Positions 49,323 to 58,689 of a stretch of 64,000 bases of DNA are shown here, piece by piece. A program made the position numbers and the translations under genes. The stretch's first letter is position 1; every line of letters begins with the position of its first letter. A model generated the notes under the pieces. The model saw nothing but the letters and a program-made list of their open reading frames with translations. It made no database searches and was not told the DNA's origin. Source of the stretch: Streptomyces justiciae (GTDB lineage Bacteria; Actinomycetota; Actinomycetes; Streptomycetales; Streptomycetaceae); the NCBI RefSeq assembly GCF_015163075.1, contig NZ_JADDXU010000025.1:59920-123919 (forward strand), read 5' to 3'.

Positions 49323-50009
49323 TCACGCCAAGTCCTCGACGTCCACCGGTAGTTCGGCGAGCCGCCACTCCAGCATTCCGTCGTGCAGACGGATCGCCCG
49401 CCGGCCCCGGTCGGTCAGCAGGCGTACAGCGTCGTAGGCGAGGACGCAGTATTCGCCGCGGCAGTACACGACGATCTCCGTCTCCGCCGGCAACTCGCTG
49501 ATGCGGTCGGCCAGTTCGGCGACGGGGATGGAGCGGGCGCCGGGGATGTGGCCGGCGCGGTACTCCTCGACCGGCCGGACGTCCAGGAGCACCACGTCCC
49601 CCGCCGTCACGCGGGTGCGCAGTTCCTCGCGGCTGACTTCCGCCGCGCCGTCCTCCCCGAGGTAGGCGTCCCGGGCGGCGGGCACGGCGGCCTGGTGGGC
49701 TTCGGCGACCTTGCGCAGCAGTGCGAACAGCTGGGCCACGTCGTCGCCGGCGAGCCGGTAGTGGATGCGGACGCCCTCCCTGCGGGTGGCCACGAACCCG
49801 GCCTGTTTGAGGGTCTGCAGATGGGCCGAGGCCGTCGTCAGGTTCAGGCCGGCCGCCTTGGCGAGGGCGTCGACCGTGCGCTCGCCCTGGGCCAGCAGGT
49901 CGAGGAGTTCCAGTCGCTTTCCGCTGGCCAGCGCCTTGCCGCTGGTCGCGAACGCGTCGTACAGGTCCGCCTTCGTACCGGTCGTGGTGCTGCCCGCGCT
50001 TCCCGCCAT
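49323..50009 (-). CDS. ArsR-rhodanese fusion regulator
   Basis: 228 residues from ATG 50009, GGAGGA upstream. Residues about 12-110 form an ArsR winged helix (SGKRLELLDLLAQGERTVDA, AAGLNLTTASAHLQTLKQAG); residues about 125-225 a rhodanese domain (VVLLDVRPVEEYRAGHIPGA) with active-site loop YCRGEYCVLAYDAV, Cys183 and Cys188. Such fusions sense sulfane sulfur or redox state with the rhodanese cysteine. It is divergent to the MBL-rhodanese gene, which it probably controls. TCCATGGA and flanking AT-rich repeats at 50015-50037 are the likely operator. Confidence 0.92.
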   Translation of the reverse strand: MAGSAGSTTTGTKADLYDAFATSGKALASGKRLELLDLLAQGERTVDALAKAAGLNLTTASAHLQTLKQAGFVATRREGVRIHYRLAGDDVAQLFALLRKVAEAHQAAVPAARDAYLGEDGAAEVSREELRTRVTAGDVVLLDVRPVEEYRAGHIPGARSIPVAELADRISELPAETEIVVYCRGEYCVLAYDAVRLLTDRGRRAIRLHDGMLEWRLAELPVDVEDLA

Positions 50010-50099
50010 GTCATCCTCCATAAATCCATGGAATAGTGTAGGTGATGGCACGGGCCATGACCACACGCGCCTCTCGTACCCGAAACCCTGGAGGGCCGG

Positions 50100-51470
50100 A
50101 TGGGCTTCGCCGACGACCACCTGATCCCCCTGGTCGACGAAGGCCTGGGCAACAGCGCCTACCTCGTCGACCTCGGCGACGGACGCGCCCTGTCCGTGGA
50201 CGCCGCCCGTGATCTGCGCGGCCTGCGAGCGGCCGCCGATCGGCGCGGTCTGACCGTGGCGTACGCCGCGGACACGCACCTGCATGCCGACTTCCTCTCC
50301 GGCGCCGTCCAGCTGGCCCACGACCAGGACGCGACCGTGCTGGCCTCCGCCGCCGGACACCGCGCCTTCCCGCATCGCGGTCTCGCCGACGGTGCCGAGG
50401 TCGACCTGGGCGGCCTCACGCTGCGGGCCCTGGCCACCCCCGGTCACACGGACGAGCACCTGTCCTTCCTGCTCCTGGACGGCGCCCGCGTACTCGGCGT
50501 CTTCACCGGCGGCTCCCTGCTCGTGGACTCCGCCGCCCGCACCGACCTCCTCGGAGCCGAGCGCACCGAGGAGCTGGCCCGCGCCCAGTACGGCTCGCTG
50601 CGACGCCTGGCCGCGTTGCCGGACGAGGTCGCCGTCTGGCCCACCCACGGCGCGGGCTCCTTCTGCTCGGCCCCGTCCGGCGGCCGACGCACCTCCACCA
50701 TCGGCGCGCAGAAGCAGAGCAACCCGCTGCTGGCCGCCGACGACGAGAACACCTTCGTACGCCGACTCATGTCTCAACTGGGCAGCTACCCGGACTACTT
50801 CGACCGGCTCGCCGAGGTCAACCGGCGCGGGCCCAGGGTCCTGACCGGGGAGCCACCGCTGCCCGCGCTCGACCCGCGCCAGGTCAAGTCCCAGCTCGCA
50901 GAGGGCGGTTACGTCGTCGACGCGCGCCCGGCGGCCGTCTATGCCACCGGGCACATCCCCGGGTCCGTGTCCATTCCGCTGCGCGGGCAGTTCGCCACCT
51001 GGCTGGGCTGGCTGCTGCCCGACACCGCGCCGCTCGTCCTCGTCACCGACGACGACCAGGATCTGACCGAGATCGTCTGGCAGGCGTACAAGATCGGGTA
51101 CGAGCACCTCGCCGGACGGCTCACCGGCGGCCTGTCCGCGTGGCTGGCCGACGGCAATCAGCAGGCCGTCACCGCGTTCGTCACCGCCGATCGCGCCGAG
51201 GACCGTCCCTACCTCGACGTACGGCAGGAAGCGGAGTTCACCGCCGGGCACGTGCCCGGTGCCGTGCACATCGAGCTCGGCGATCTCGCCGCCCGTGCCG
51301 TCGACGCCCCCGAGCGGCCGGTCGTGGCCTGCGGGCACGGCGAGCGCGCGATGACCGCCGCCAGCCTCCTCGAACGCGCGGGCCACACCGACATCGCCGT
51401 CCTCGACGGCGGACCCGCCGACTACGCCGCGGCCCACGGTCGCAGGCTCGCCGAAGGCGGCGCCGGGTGA
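50100..51470 (+). CDS. Metallo-beta-lactamase / tandem rhodanese protein, persulfide dioxygenase-like
   Basis: 456 residues from ATG 50100, GGAGG upstream. An MBL domain (about 1-245) with DTHLHADFLSG (His60, His62, Asp64) and ATPGHTDEHLSFLL (His116), the ETHE1/persulfide-dioxygenase pattern that uses one Fe(II). Two rhodanese domains follow. The first (YVVDARPAAVYATGHIPGSV) has no cysteine in its active-site loop (VTDDDQD) and is probably structural; the second (PYLDVRQEAEFTAGHVPGAV) keeps VACGHGERA with its Cys. It would oxidise glutathione-type or mycothiol persulfides to sulfite. It is coupled to an MFS gene by a GTGA overlap. Confidence 0.92.
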   Translation: MGFADDHLIPLVDEGLGNSAYLVDLGDGRALSVDAARDLRGLRAAADRRGLTVAYAADTHLHADFLSGAVQLAHDQDATVLASAAGHRAFPHRGLADGAEVDLGGLTLRALATPGHTDEHLSFLLLDGARVLGVFTGGSLLVDSAARTDLLGAERTEELARAQYGSLRRLAALPDEVAVWPTHGAGSFCSAPSGGRRTSTIGAQKQSNPLLAADDENTFVRRLMSQLGSYPDYFDRLAEVNRRGPRVLTGEPPLPALDPRQVKSQLAEGGYVVDARPAAVYATGHIPGSVSIPLRGQFATWLGWLLPDTAPLVLVTDDDQDLTEIVWQAYKIGYEHLAGRLTGGLSAWLADGNQQAVTAFVTADRAEDRPYLDVRQEAEFTAGHVPGAVHIELGDLAARAVDAPERPVVACGHGERAMTAASLLERAGHTDIAVLDGGPADYAAAHGRRLAEGGAG

Positions 51471-52726
51471 GTGTCACCGCCGACGCCGACGTCCGGCCCG
51501 TGCGACTCGGCCTGCGGGAGAACTGGCCGCAGTTCACGCTGCTGGTCGTCGTCAATGTCTGCGTCGGCGGCCTGGTCGGCCTGGAACGCACCACTGTCCC
51601 GCTCATCGGCACCGAGACCTTCGGCATCACCAGCGATCTGGCCGTCTTCTCCTTCATCATCGCCTTCGGCCTCACGAAAGCGATGACCAACCTCGCGGCC
51701 GGTGTCCTGACGGCCCGCTTCCGCCGTAAGCAACTCCTGCTCGTCGGCTGGCTGTTGGGCGTACCGGTTCCCTTCGCCCTTGCCTGGGCGCCTTCTTGGG
51801 GCTGGATCGTCGCCGCGAACGTGCTGCTCGGCCTCAACCAGGGCCTGACCTGGTCGATGACCGTCAACATGAAGATCGACCTCGTGGGCCCGGCCCGCCG
51901 CGGCCTGGCCACGGGCCTGAACGAGGCGGCCGGTTACACGGCGGTGGGGGCCACCGCGCTCCTCACCGGCTACCTGGCCACGACGCACGGTCTGCGCCCG
52001 GTCCCCGAACTCATCGGTGTCGTCTTCGTCGCCGCCGGACTCGCCCTCTCCCTCGCGGTCCGCGACACCGCCGCCCACGTCGCCCTCGAACTTGCCCAGC
52101 GCACCGAGCCGTTGCCCACCGACGAGAGCACCGGCCTCAGGGCGACCTTCGCCCGCGCTTCCTGGCACCACCGCTCGCTGCGGGGCGCCAGTCAGGCCGG
52201 CCTGGTCAACAACCTCAACGACGGCCTCACTTGGGGCGTCTTCCCGCTCCTGTTCACCCAGCACGGCCTCGGGCTGGCCGCCGTAGGTCTGATCAAGGGG
52301 CTGTACCCGATCCTGTGGGGGCTCGGCCAGATCCCCACCGGCCACCTCGCCGACCGCATCGGCCGCAAACCGCTCATCGTGTACGGCATGCTCGTCCAGG
52401 CCGTCGCCTTCGTGCTCGCCCTGGCACTCCTGGACCGCCCCCTGCTCGCCGGGATCGCCTCCTCACTGCTCCTCGGCCTCGGCACCGCCATGGTCTACCC
52501 GGCCCTGATCGCCTCCGTCTCCGACCACGCCCACCCCGCCTGGCGCGCGAGCGCCCTGGGCACCTACCGCTTCTGGCGCGACATGGGCTACGCCGCCGGC
52601 GCCCTGGTCGCCGGAATCCTGGCCGACAGCTTCGGCCTGAACGCCACCGTCCTCGCCGCGGCGGTCCTCACGGCCGTCAGCGGGCTGCTGGCGGCGCACT
52701 GGATCACCGAGAAGACCAACCGCTAG
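51467..52726 (+). CDS. MFS transporter coupled to the persulfide module
   Basis: 419 residues from GTG 51467, overlapping the MBL-rhodanese stop. Twelve membrane segments; loop TARFRRKQLLLVGWLLGVPV and the second-half motif A GHLADRIGRKPLIVYGMLVQ. Coupling suggests it moves a product of sulfane-sulfur oxidation, such as sulfite or thiosulfate, or a stress metabolite. In other bacteria a TauE/SafE exporter takes this place, so the MFS is a variation. A strong terminator follows at 52747. Confidence 0.9.
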   Translation: MSVTADADVRPVRLGLRENWPQFTLLVVVNVCVGGLVGLERTTVPLIGTETFGITSDLAVFSFIIAFGLTKAMTNLAAGVLTARFRRKQLLLVGWLLGVPVPFALAWAPSWGWIVAANVLLGLNQGLTWSMTVNMKIDLVGPARRGLATGLNEAAGYTAVGATALLTGYLATTHGLRPVPELIGVVFVAAGLALSLAVRDTAAHVALELAQRTEPLPTDESTGLRATFARASWHHRSLRGASQAGLVNNLNDGLTWGVFPLLFTQHGLGLAAVGLIKGLYPILWGLGQIPTGHLADRIGRKPLIVYGMLVQAVAFVLALALLDRPLLAGIASSLLLGLGTAMVYPALIASVSDHAHPAWRASALGTYRFWRDMGYAAGALVAGILADSFGLNATVLAAAVLTAVSGLLAAHWITEKTNR

Positions 52727-52746
52727 CCGCATGGAGACGATCGGGA

Positions 52747-52779
52747 CTTCGCCTGCCGGTCCGACGCCGGCAGGCGAAG
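52747..52779 (+). terminator. Strong hairpin after the persulfide operon
   Basis: Perfect 13-bp stem, CTTCGCCTGCCGG at 52747-52759 with its complement at 52767-52779, seven-base loop. Confidence 0.85.
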
Positions 52780-53266
52780 CAGGGGGACCGCGGGTGCGCA
52801 CCGACTCGCACCGCATCCCGAAGAGGCGGGTCCGGGGGGAAGTGACCCGCCTGCGCGAAAGCCGACCGGCACGACGCCTTCGTCGGCGGCGGCTCTCGAC
52901 GTCGAGCATGCCGTGACGTTTCCGCGGGCGTCATACCTACCGGCGCAAGATACGTATCCTGCCCACGCGCACCGTTCCTGCGCGGGAGAAGGGAAATCCC
53001 TTCATGCCACTGCCGGGAGCGGCCGCTCCCCACACCCCCACCCCGTCGAACCCGATCAAGCACGCACAGGCTCCTACGTACTCCTTGATCGCGGTACGTA
53101 TGCGCGGACGTTCCGCTGCACGGCAGTTCTAGGTCTCGGCCCAGGGTGTGATCCGGAGCCCCGGCGCGCGACCTGGCGCACGACAAGCGCGTTGGGCAGC
53201 CGTGACGCGCCGTCAAAGGCGCGTCCGCCATGTCTCGTCGGCGACAGCGCAAGAGGAAAGGCCCGC
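52780..53266. other. Intergenic region before the sigma-like gene
   Basis: About 490 bases with no gene I can support. It holds two clean dyads: GATACGTATC at 52949-52958 and AAGGGA-AA-TCCCTT at 52989-53002. Open frames cross it on both strands, but their composition is Arg/Pro/His-rich and looks non-coding. The dyads may be regulatory sites of a long leader. Confidence 0.5.
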
Positions 53267-54175
53267 ATGTACGGCACCCCGCCCGGCTCCGGAGACGTAC
53301 GCGGCCGTGCGGCACGCACCTCGCGCCGGGTGATCCTGCGTGCGCTCGACATGCCTGGCATACCCGCCGCCACGGCGGTGACGGCGCAGGCGGCCTTCGA
53401 CGCTCTGTACGTGTACGCCGCGCCCGCGCTGGTGCAGCAGACGTATCTGCTGACGGGCAGCCGCCGACTGGCCTTCGAGTCCGCCGAACACGCCTTCCAC
53501 CAGGCTTGGGAGTGCTGGCCCGAAGTGGCCCGCGATCCCGATCCGGTGGGGTGGGTACGGGAGCAGGCGCATGAGTACGCCCTGTCCCCCTGGCATCGCT
53601 TCCGGTGGCTCGTCACCCCGCCTGGCCCGCAGCCCGGCGACCCCGTGTGGCAGGCGTTCCTGACGCTGCGGCCCTTGCATCGCCGTGCCGTCCTGCTGTG
53701 CGACGGGCTGGGGCTGAGCGTCGGTGAGGCCGCCGCCGAGACACACGCCAGCACTCCCGCCACCCGCAACAGGCTGGTCCACGCCCGTGCCGTGCTGCAC
53801 GAGCGCCTCCAGGGCGAGGACGTGCCTCGGCAGTGGATTCGGCAGCAGCTCCTACAGGCGCAGGCCTCGACGCTCCCGCAGCCGTGGTCCGTGCGCGACG
53901 GCAGTGAACGACGGGTGCGCGCCCTCACCCGCACCGTCGCGCTGGTGACCGCCGCCCTCCTCGGCTGGATCGCCGTCACCGTCGCCACCACGCCGGGGCA
54001 CTACGAATCCGTGGACCGTCCCCGCACGACGCATGACCGGACGAGCCCCGCTGGCCCGCCCGCCGCGCGCTCCGGCGACGGGGGCGTGCGGCAGCACGCC
54101 TGCGCTGCGGAAGCTCCGTCGCGCTTCCATCGCCTCACTCCTCCAGGGTGCCTCGGCGATGTGGCTGGGCAGTGA
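53267..54175 (+). CDS. Sigma-factor-like protein with C-terminal membrane helix
   Basis: 302 residues from ATG 53267, which has GGAAAGG six bases before it; the much longer open frame upstream is rejected. Residues about 45-115 resemble sigma region 2 of ECF factors (ALYVYAAPALVQQTYLLTGS, then AFHQAWECWPEVARDP), and about 128-182 region 4 (AFLTLRPLHRRAVLLCDGLG, EAAAETHASTPATRNRLVHA). After this comes a clear transmembrane segment (222-241, RTVALVTAALLGWIAVTVAT) and a disordered tail. ECF factors with a C-terminal membrane helix are unusual; it may be held at the membrane until needed. No anti-sigma gene is adjacent. Confidence 0.75.
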   Translation: MYGTPPGSGDVRGRAARTSRRVILRALDMPGIPAATAVTAQAAFDALYVYAAPALVQQTYLLTGSRRLAFESAEHAFHQAWECWPEVARDPDPVGWVREQAHEYALSPWHRFRWLVTPPGPQPGDPVWQAFLTLRPLHRRAVLLCDGLGLSVGEAAAETHASTPATRNRLVHARAVLHERLQGEDVPRQWIRQQLLQAQASTLPQPWSVRDGSERRVRALTRTVALVTAALLGWIAVTVATTPGHYESVDRPRTTHDRTSPAGPPAARSGDGGVRQHACAAEAPSRFHRLTPPGCLGDVAGQ

Positions 54176-54398
54176 TGGGCGCTGTGGAAAGAATCGATTC
54201 TGCCGAAGTGTGGGAGGCGTGCGACGGGGGATGCGAGCGGCCCCCTCGTCGCGCCACGGGTGTTGCGCGTGAGATCGCGGACGGTCGAGCGGATGTGACG
54301 ACCGCCGACGCGACGACGCAGTAAGTGCGGGGCCGGGCAACGGCCTTGGCCGCAGGCCGCGTTCCCGCGGCCCGACCATCTCGTACGCCGTTTCAAAG

Positions 54399-56702
54399 GT
54401 GAATGTGGGGCTATTGGTGGGGTTCTTATCCTCATGGCGTCAACCGGGCCGTCTGCCGGTGGAGTTGACCAGTTTCGTCGGCCGCGCCGCCGAACTGGCC
54501 CAACTGACCCAGCTGTTCCGACAGGCACGGCTGGTGACGCTCGTCGGTCCCGGCGGCGTCGGCAAGACCCGGCTCGCGCTGCGGGCCGCGGCGCAGGCGG
54601 CGCCGAAGCTCACCGACGGCATACGGCTGGCCGAGCTGTCCGGGCTGCGCGGACCCGAACGGTTGCCCGAGGTCGTCGCCGATGCCCTCGAACTGCCCGA
54701 CCGGCGGGGCGCGTCCGGCTTCGAGGCCGTCGTGAACCACGTCGCCGCCCGGGAACTGCTGCTCGTCCTGGACACCTGCGAGCACATGGTCGACACATGT
54801 GCCCTGCTGGTCAATGTCCTGCTGGCTCACGCTCCCGGCCTGAGAATCCTCACGACCAGCCGGCAGCCCCTCGGCGTGCCCGCCGAGCACGTGGTGCCCG
54901 TACCGCCGCTCGGCCTCGCGGAGGGCGAAGCGGGCGAGGCGGTGCAGCTCTTCGAACAGCGGGCGGCGTCCGCCGTTCCCAGTCTGTCGTTCACCCCCGA
55001 GGAACGCACGATCGCCGTGTCTCTCTGCCGGCGCCTGGACGGCATTCCGCTGGCGATCGAACTCGCGGCCGTACGGCTGCGCGCGCTGCCCATCGGCGTC
55101 CTGGCCGCGCGCCTCACCCAGAGCTTCACCGTGCTGGGTGCCGGCCGGTCCGGGACGTCGACACGGCATCAGAACATGGCCGCGACCATCGGCTGGAGCC
55201 ATCAGCTGTGCTCCCCCGACGAGCGGCTGCTGTGGGCCCGGTTGTCGGTCTTCGGCTGTGACTTCGACGTGACGGCCGTGGAGGCGGTCTGCACCGACGC
55301 ACGGCTGCCCGCGGGGTCCGTCGTGGACTGCCTGGTCGGCCTGGTCGACAAGTCCGTGCTCCTCAGGCAGGGCGACCGGTACCGGTTGCTGGACGTCATC
55401 CGTGACTTCGGCGCCCAGCGGCTGGAGGAGGCGGGTGAGACCGCCCTCATGCGACGGCGTCTGATCGGCTACTTCCACACCCGGCTCCGGGAGTTCGAGG
55501 AGCGCTTCTTCACCTCCGAGCAAGTGCCGCTGCACAAGGCCCTGTTGGCCGAACACCGCAACCTCACCGCGGCCCTGGAGTACGCCGACGCGGACGGCGT
55601 ACTGCTGCCCCTGGCCGCCGCCATGTGGCCGTACCGGCTGTGCGCGGGTCATCCGGCCGAGGCCCGGTACTGGATGGACCGGGCGCTCGCCCAGCAACCC
55701 GAGGTGTCCGAGGACCGCGTCAAGGCCCTGGTGTGGGCCACCACGTTCGCCGTGATCCAAGGCGACGCGGAAGCCGGGCAGCGGCTCGCCGCCGTCCTCC
55801 AGGAGCAGGCCGCGCGACTCGACGACCTCCGGCTCCAGGGACTGGCCCTGATGTGCCACGGCATGGCCGGGGCCCTCGCGGGCGAGGCGCAGGAGGCGGT
55901 GGCCGAGCTGCGCCTGGCGCTGGACCGCCTCAGGAAACACGGGACCGAACTGGACGTGGCGCTGGCGAACCTGCGGCTGGGTGTCGTCCTCGCCCTGCAC
56001 GACCGGGCCGAAGCAGCGATCGGCGTCTTCGAGGAGGTCCTCCGCCTCGTCGGCGCGGACAGCGAGGAGAGTTACGTCCAGGGCCACGCCTGCGGTTTCC
56101 TGGCGGTCGCCCAGTTGCAGGCCGGCCGTCCGGCCGCCGCCGAGCAGGCCGCCCGCCGCGCGCTGGCGCTGCACGACCGCCGAGCGGACGTCCTTGGCGT
56201 CGCCCTGGCCCTGGACTTCCTCGCCTGGGCCACCACCGGCCTCGGCCGCCACCAGCGGGCGGCGCTCCTCCTCGGCGGCGCGGACGCGCTGTTCCAGCTC
56301 CTCGGCCGGGGCCGGGCACTGGACAACCCCCAACTGCTGCGCACGCACGAGCGAGCCGAGTCCGGTCTCGACCGGGCGCTGGGGAATCAGTCCGTGCAGC
56401 AGCTGCGTCGCACCGGCGCGTCCCTGCCGCACGAACAGGTCCTGGTCTTCGCCCTGTCGGACGACGCCGCCCCACCCGCGCAGGACGAGGCCCCCGCGCA
56501 CGGCGGCCTGACCCGACGGGAACGCGAGGTCGCTGCCCTGGTGGCCGGCGGATTGACCAACCGGGAGATCGCCGAACGGCTGGTCATCTCCAAGCGGACG
56601 GCCGACACCCATGTCGAGCACATCCTCGCGAAACTGGGTGTCTCCTCCCGGGCCCAGATCGCGCCGCTGGTACCACCCGAGCCCACCCCGGACGAGCACT
56701 GA
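54399..56702 (+). CDS. STAND ATPase with LuxR-type DNA-binding domain
   Basis: Up to 767 residues from GTG 54399; GTG codons at 54405 and 54417 are alternatives, and no ribosome binding site decides. P-loop VGPGGVGKTRLALRAA (49-64), Walker B LLLVLDTCEH near 120, an NB-ARC-type arm, then TPR-like helices, and a C-terminal LuxR helix-turn-helix (about 700-760: LTRREREVAALVAGGLTNRE and SKRTADTHVEHILAKLG). This is an AfsR/LAL-like regulator that couples ATP state and ligand binding to transcription. It is convergent with a second STAND protein that has no DNA-binding domain. Confidence 0.92.
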   Translation: MNVGLLVGFLSSWRQPGRLPVELTSFVGRAAELAQLTQLFRQARLVTLVGPGGVGKTRLALRAAAQAAPKLTDGIRLAELSGLRGPERLPEVVADALELPDRRGASGFEAVVNHVAARELLLVLDTCEHMVDTCALLVNVLLAHAPGLRILTTSRQPLGVPAEHVVPVPPLGLAEGEAGEAVQLFEQRAASAVPSLSFTPEERTIAVSLCRRLDGIPLAIELAAVRLRALPIGVLAARLTQSFTVLGAGRSGTSTRHQNMAATIGWSHQLCSPDERLLWARLSVFGCDFDVTAVEAVCTDARLPAGSVVDCLVGLVDKSVLLRQGDRYRLLDVIRDFGAQRLEEAGETALMRRRLIGYFHTRLREFEERFFTSEQVPLHKALLAEHRNLTAALEYADADGVLLPLAAAMWPYRLCAGHPAEARYWMDRALAQQPEVSEDRVKALVWATTFAVIQGDAEAGQRLAAVLQEQAARLDDLRLQGLALMCHGMAGALAGEAQEAVAELRLALDRLRKHGTELDVALANLRLGVVLALHDRAEAAIGVFEEVLRLVGADSEESYVQGHACGFLAVAQLQAGRPAAAEQAARRALALHDRRADVLGVALALDFLAWATTGLGRHQRAALLLGGADALFQLLGRGRALDNPQLLRTHERAESGLDRALGNQSVQQLRRTGASLPHEQVLVFALSDDAAPPAQDEAPAHGGLTRREREVAALVAGGLTNREIAERLVISKRTADTHVEHILAKLGVSSRAQIAPLVPPEPTPDEH

Positions 56703-56757
56703 CCAGGACCCGGCACCCTCGGGCTTCGGGAAGCCGTCGCCGTCCCGCCCCCACGGC

Positions 56758-58689
56758 CTACCTCGGCCGGAACGCCTCCCCGCGGGGCGACGGCAGCGAT
56801 CCTTGACGCGGCAGGGCAGCCCCCTCCCCGGCTTCGCTGAGCAGCTGCCGCAGCGCCGCCGTCCCCCGCGGGTCCGGCAGCGTGGGGTCCAGTGCCTCCA
56901 GGGCGCGCCGGGCCCGCCGGGCGGCGCGTCGGGGGCGGCCGTCGTGGTGGTCGAGGAGGGCCTGGGCATGGCGGGCGAGCATGGTGGCCCAGGCGTCGGT
57001 GCGGACGCTCGGATGGGTCAGGGCGCGGCGCGCGCTGTGCCGGGCGTCGTCCGGCGCGCTGCGGAGCTGTGCCACGGCGAGGGCGGCGAGGCTGACGGCG
57101 GGTGAGGGGCCGCCCGGAGCCAGGGCCGGGATGGTGTCGGCGGCCTGCTTGAAGTGCGCGGCGGCCGAGTGGACGTCGTGGTGGTGGCACGCCAGCACCC
57201 CGTGGACGTAGGCCACGCGCCCGATGGTGGCGTCGTCGCCGGCCAGCACGGCCGCCCGCCAGGCGCGCGCGAGCAGCTCGCCGGCGCGCCGCGGATCACG
57301 GTCCGCGCACATCCACGCCGCGAGCCACCACCCTTCGCGGCGCACGGGGCTGTCGGCGGGGGCGGGCAGGGACAGCAGGCCCAGCAATACCCGGCGGCCC
57401 TCCTCGACATGGCCGTAGACCATCCACCAGAACCAGAGGCCGACCATCGTCTCCACGGCCCACTCCACGTGCTCCTGCCGGGCGACCGCGTGGCTGATCG
57501 CCGCCTGGATGTCGGCGTGCCGTTCGCGTACGAGTTCGACGGCCTGGCGCTGGCAGCCCGTGCTCCAGAGGTTCTCGGCCACGGCTGCGGTACGGCGGCA
57601 GTGGAGCATGCGGCGTTCCGCGGCCACCCGGAACTCCTTCGTCCCGGTGAGCTGTTCGAAGCCGAAGTCGCGGGCCGCCCGCCGCATCCGGTAGCGCGGC
57701 ATGCTGACGCCGCCCGGACCGTCCAGGCGCTCCAGGACCCCCGAGGACACCAGCCGGGCCACGCAGAAGGGAACCTGCTCCGCCGCCACGCCCCCGCCGG
57801 CGCACACGAACACGGCCGTCTCCTCGGTGAACGGGCCCTGGAGGACGCCGGCGCGTCGCCATACGGCCCGTACGTCCTCCTCGCACAGCAGGTACTCGGC
57901 CGCCATCGCCTCCCGCAGCGAGCGGTGGCGCGGCACGCTGCGACCGTTCGCGCTCAGCCGGCACTGGTTGTGCGTCACCAGGCCGGGGAGGTCGGCCGGC
58001 GCGTGCGTGCCCAGTTGCTGTGCGGCCAGCTCGATGGCGAGCGGAACTCCCTCCAGCACGGAGCACACCTCCTCGATGGCGCGCAGGTCCGACTCCGTGG
58101 GCCGGAAGTCCGCGACCGCCCGCCGCGCGCGGTCCAGGAACAGCTCCACCGCGGCGGACGGACGGCCCGCGTCCTGTGGCGGGCGGCAGTCGAGGGGCGC
58201 CAGGCGGAAGACCCGTTCCTCCCCCACGCCCAGTGAGCGGCGGCAGGTGACCAGAACGCGCAGCGTCGGCAGGGCCATCAGCAGCCGCTGCACCAGCCCC
58301 GCGCACTCCAACCGCACCGGGTCCACATCGTCCAGGACCAGCAGCGTCGGCAGCGCGGGCAGGTCGGCCACCGCCGCGAAGAGATCCGTCCGTGACGCCG
58401 CCGGCCTGCCCGTGAGTTCCTCGACGACGCGCCGCCCCAGGCCTCCGGGCACGGCCGGCCCGCGTCCGGTCCAGCGCACGCGGACCACCCGCTGCCAGGG
58501 GCCGGTGTCCATGGCAGCCCGGCACAACCGACTCTTTCCCACCCCGGCCAGGCCGGTCACGCTGACCAGCCGGTGCCCCGCCATGGCCGCCCGCAGCGCG
58601 GCGAGGTCCGTGTCCCGACCGACCAAGGTGCCGCTCTCGGAATCGCCGGGCCTGATCAGCCCGCCCGGGCCGCCGACAGATGTCCGCAC
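56758..58689 (-). CDS. STAND ATPase with no visible DNA-binding domain
   Basis: 643 residues from GTG 58689, chosen because GGGGAG lies eight bases upstream; a longer frame to 59031 reads like non-coding Arg/Ser-rich sequence. P-loop TGLAGVGKSRLCRA (45-58), Walker B TLLVLDDVDPV, NB-ARC-like helices, then a TPR-type C-terminal half (AAAHFKQAADTIPALAPGG, SARRALTHPSVRTDAWATML). It matches the neighbouring LuxR protein in plan but lacks any N- or C-terminal helix-turn-helix. It could act as a partner or antagonist of a full regulator. Confidence 0.85.
   Translation of the reverse strand: MRTSVGGPGGLIRPGDSESGTLVGRDTDLAALRAAMAGHRLVSVTGLAGVGKSRLCRAAMDTGPWQRVVRVRWTGRGPAVPGGLGRRVVEELTGRPAASRTDLFAAVADLPALPTLLVLDDVDPVRLECAGLVQRLLMALPTLRVLVTCRRSLGVGEERVFRLAPLDCRPPQDAGRPSAAVELFLDRARRAVADFRPTESDLRAIEEVCSVLEGVPLAIELAAQQLGTHAPADLPGLVTHNQCRLSANGRSVPRHRSLREAMAAEYLLCEEDVRAVWRRAGVLQGPFTEETAVFVCAGGGVAAEQVPFCVARLVSSGVLERLDGPGGVSMPRYRMRRAARDFGFEQLTGTKEFRVAAERRMLHCRRTAAVAENLWSTGCQRQAVELVRERHADIQAAISHAVARQEHVEWAVETMVGLWFWWMVYGHVEEGRRVLLGLLSLPAPADSPVRREGWWLAAWMCADRDPRRAGELLARAWRAAVLAGDDATIGRVAYVHGVLACHHHDVHSAAAHFKQAADTIPALAPGGPSPAVSLAALAVAQLRSAPDDARHSARRALTHPSVRTDAWATMLARHAQALLDHHDGRPRRAARRARRALEALDPTLPDPRGTAALRQLLSEAGEGAALPRQGSLPSPRGEAFRPR

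Noticed and set aside
50015..50037. Copy of the TACCCC/GGGGTA operator before the persulfide operon
   Set aside because: The region between the ArsR-rhodanese and MBL genes holds AT-rich repeats around TCCATGGA instead; no G/C-tract dyad is present.
52913..53266. N-terminal extension of the sigma-like protein
   Set aside because: No similarity to sigma region 1, and the ATG at 53267 has a clear ribosome binding site.
52704..53315. A 203-codon minus-strand frame in the gap before the sigma-like gene
   Set aside because: Arg/Ser/Pro-rich, no start signal, no domain; crosses a strong terminator hairpin.
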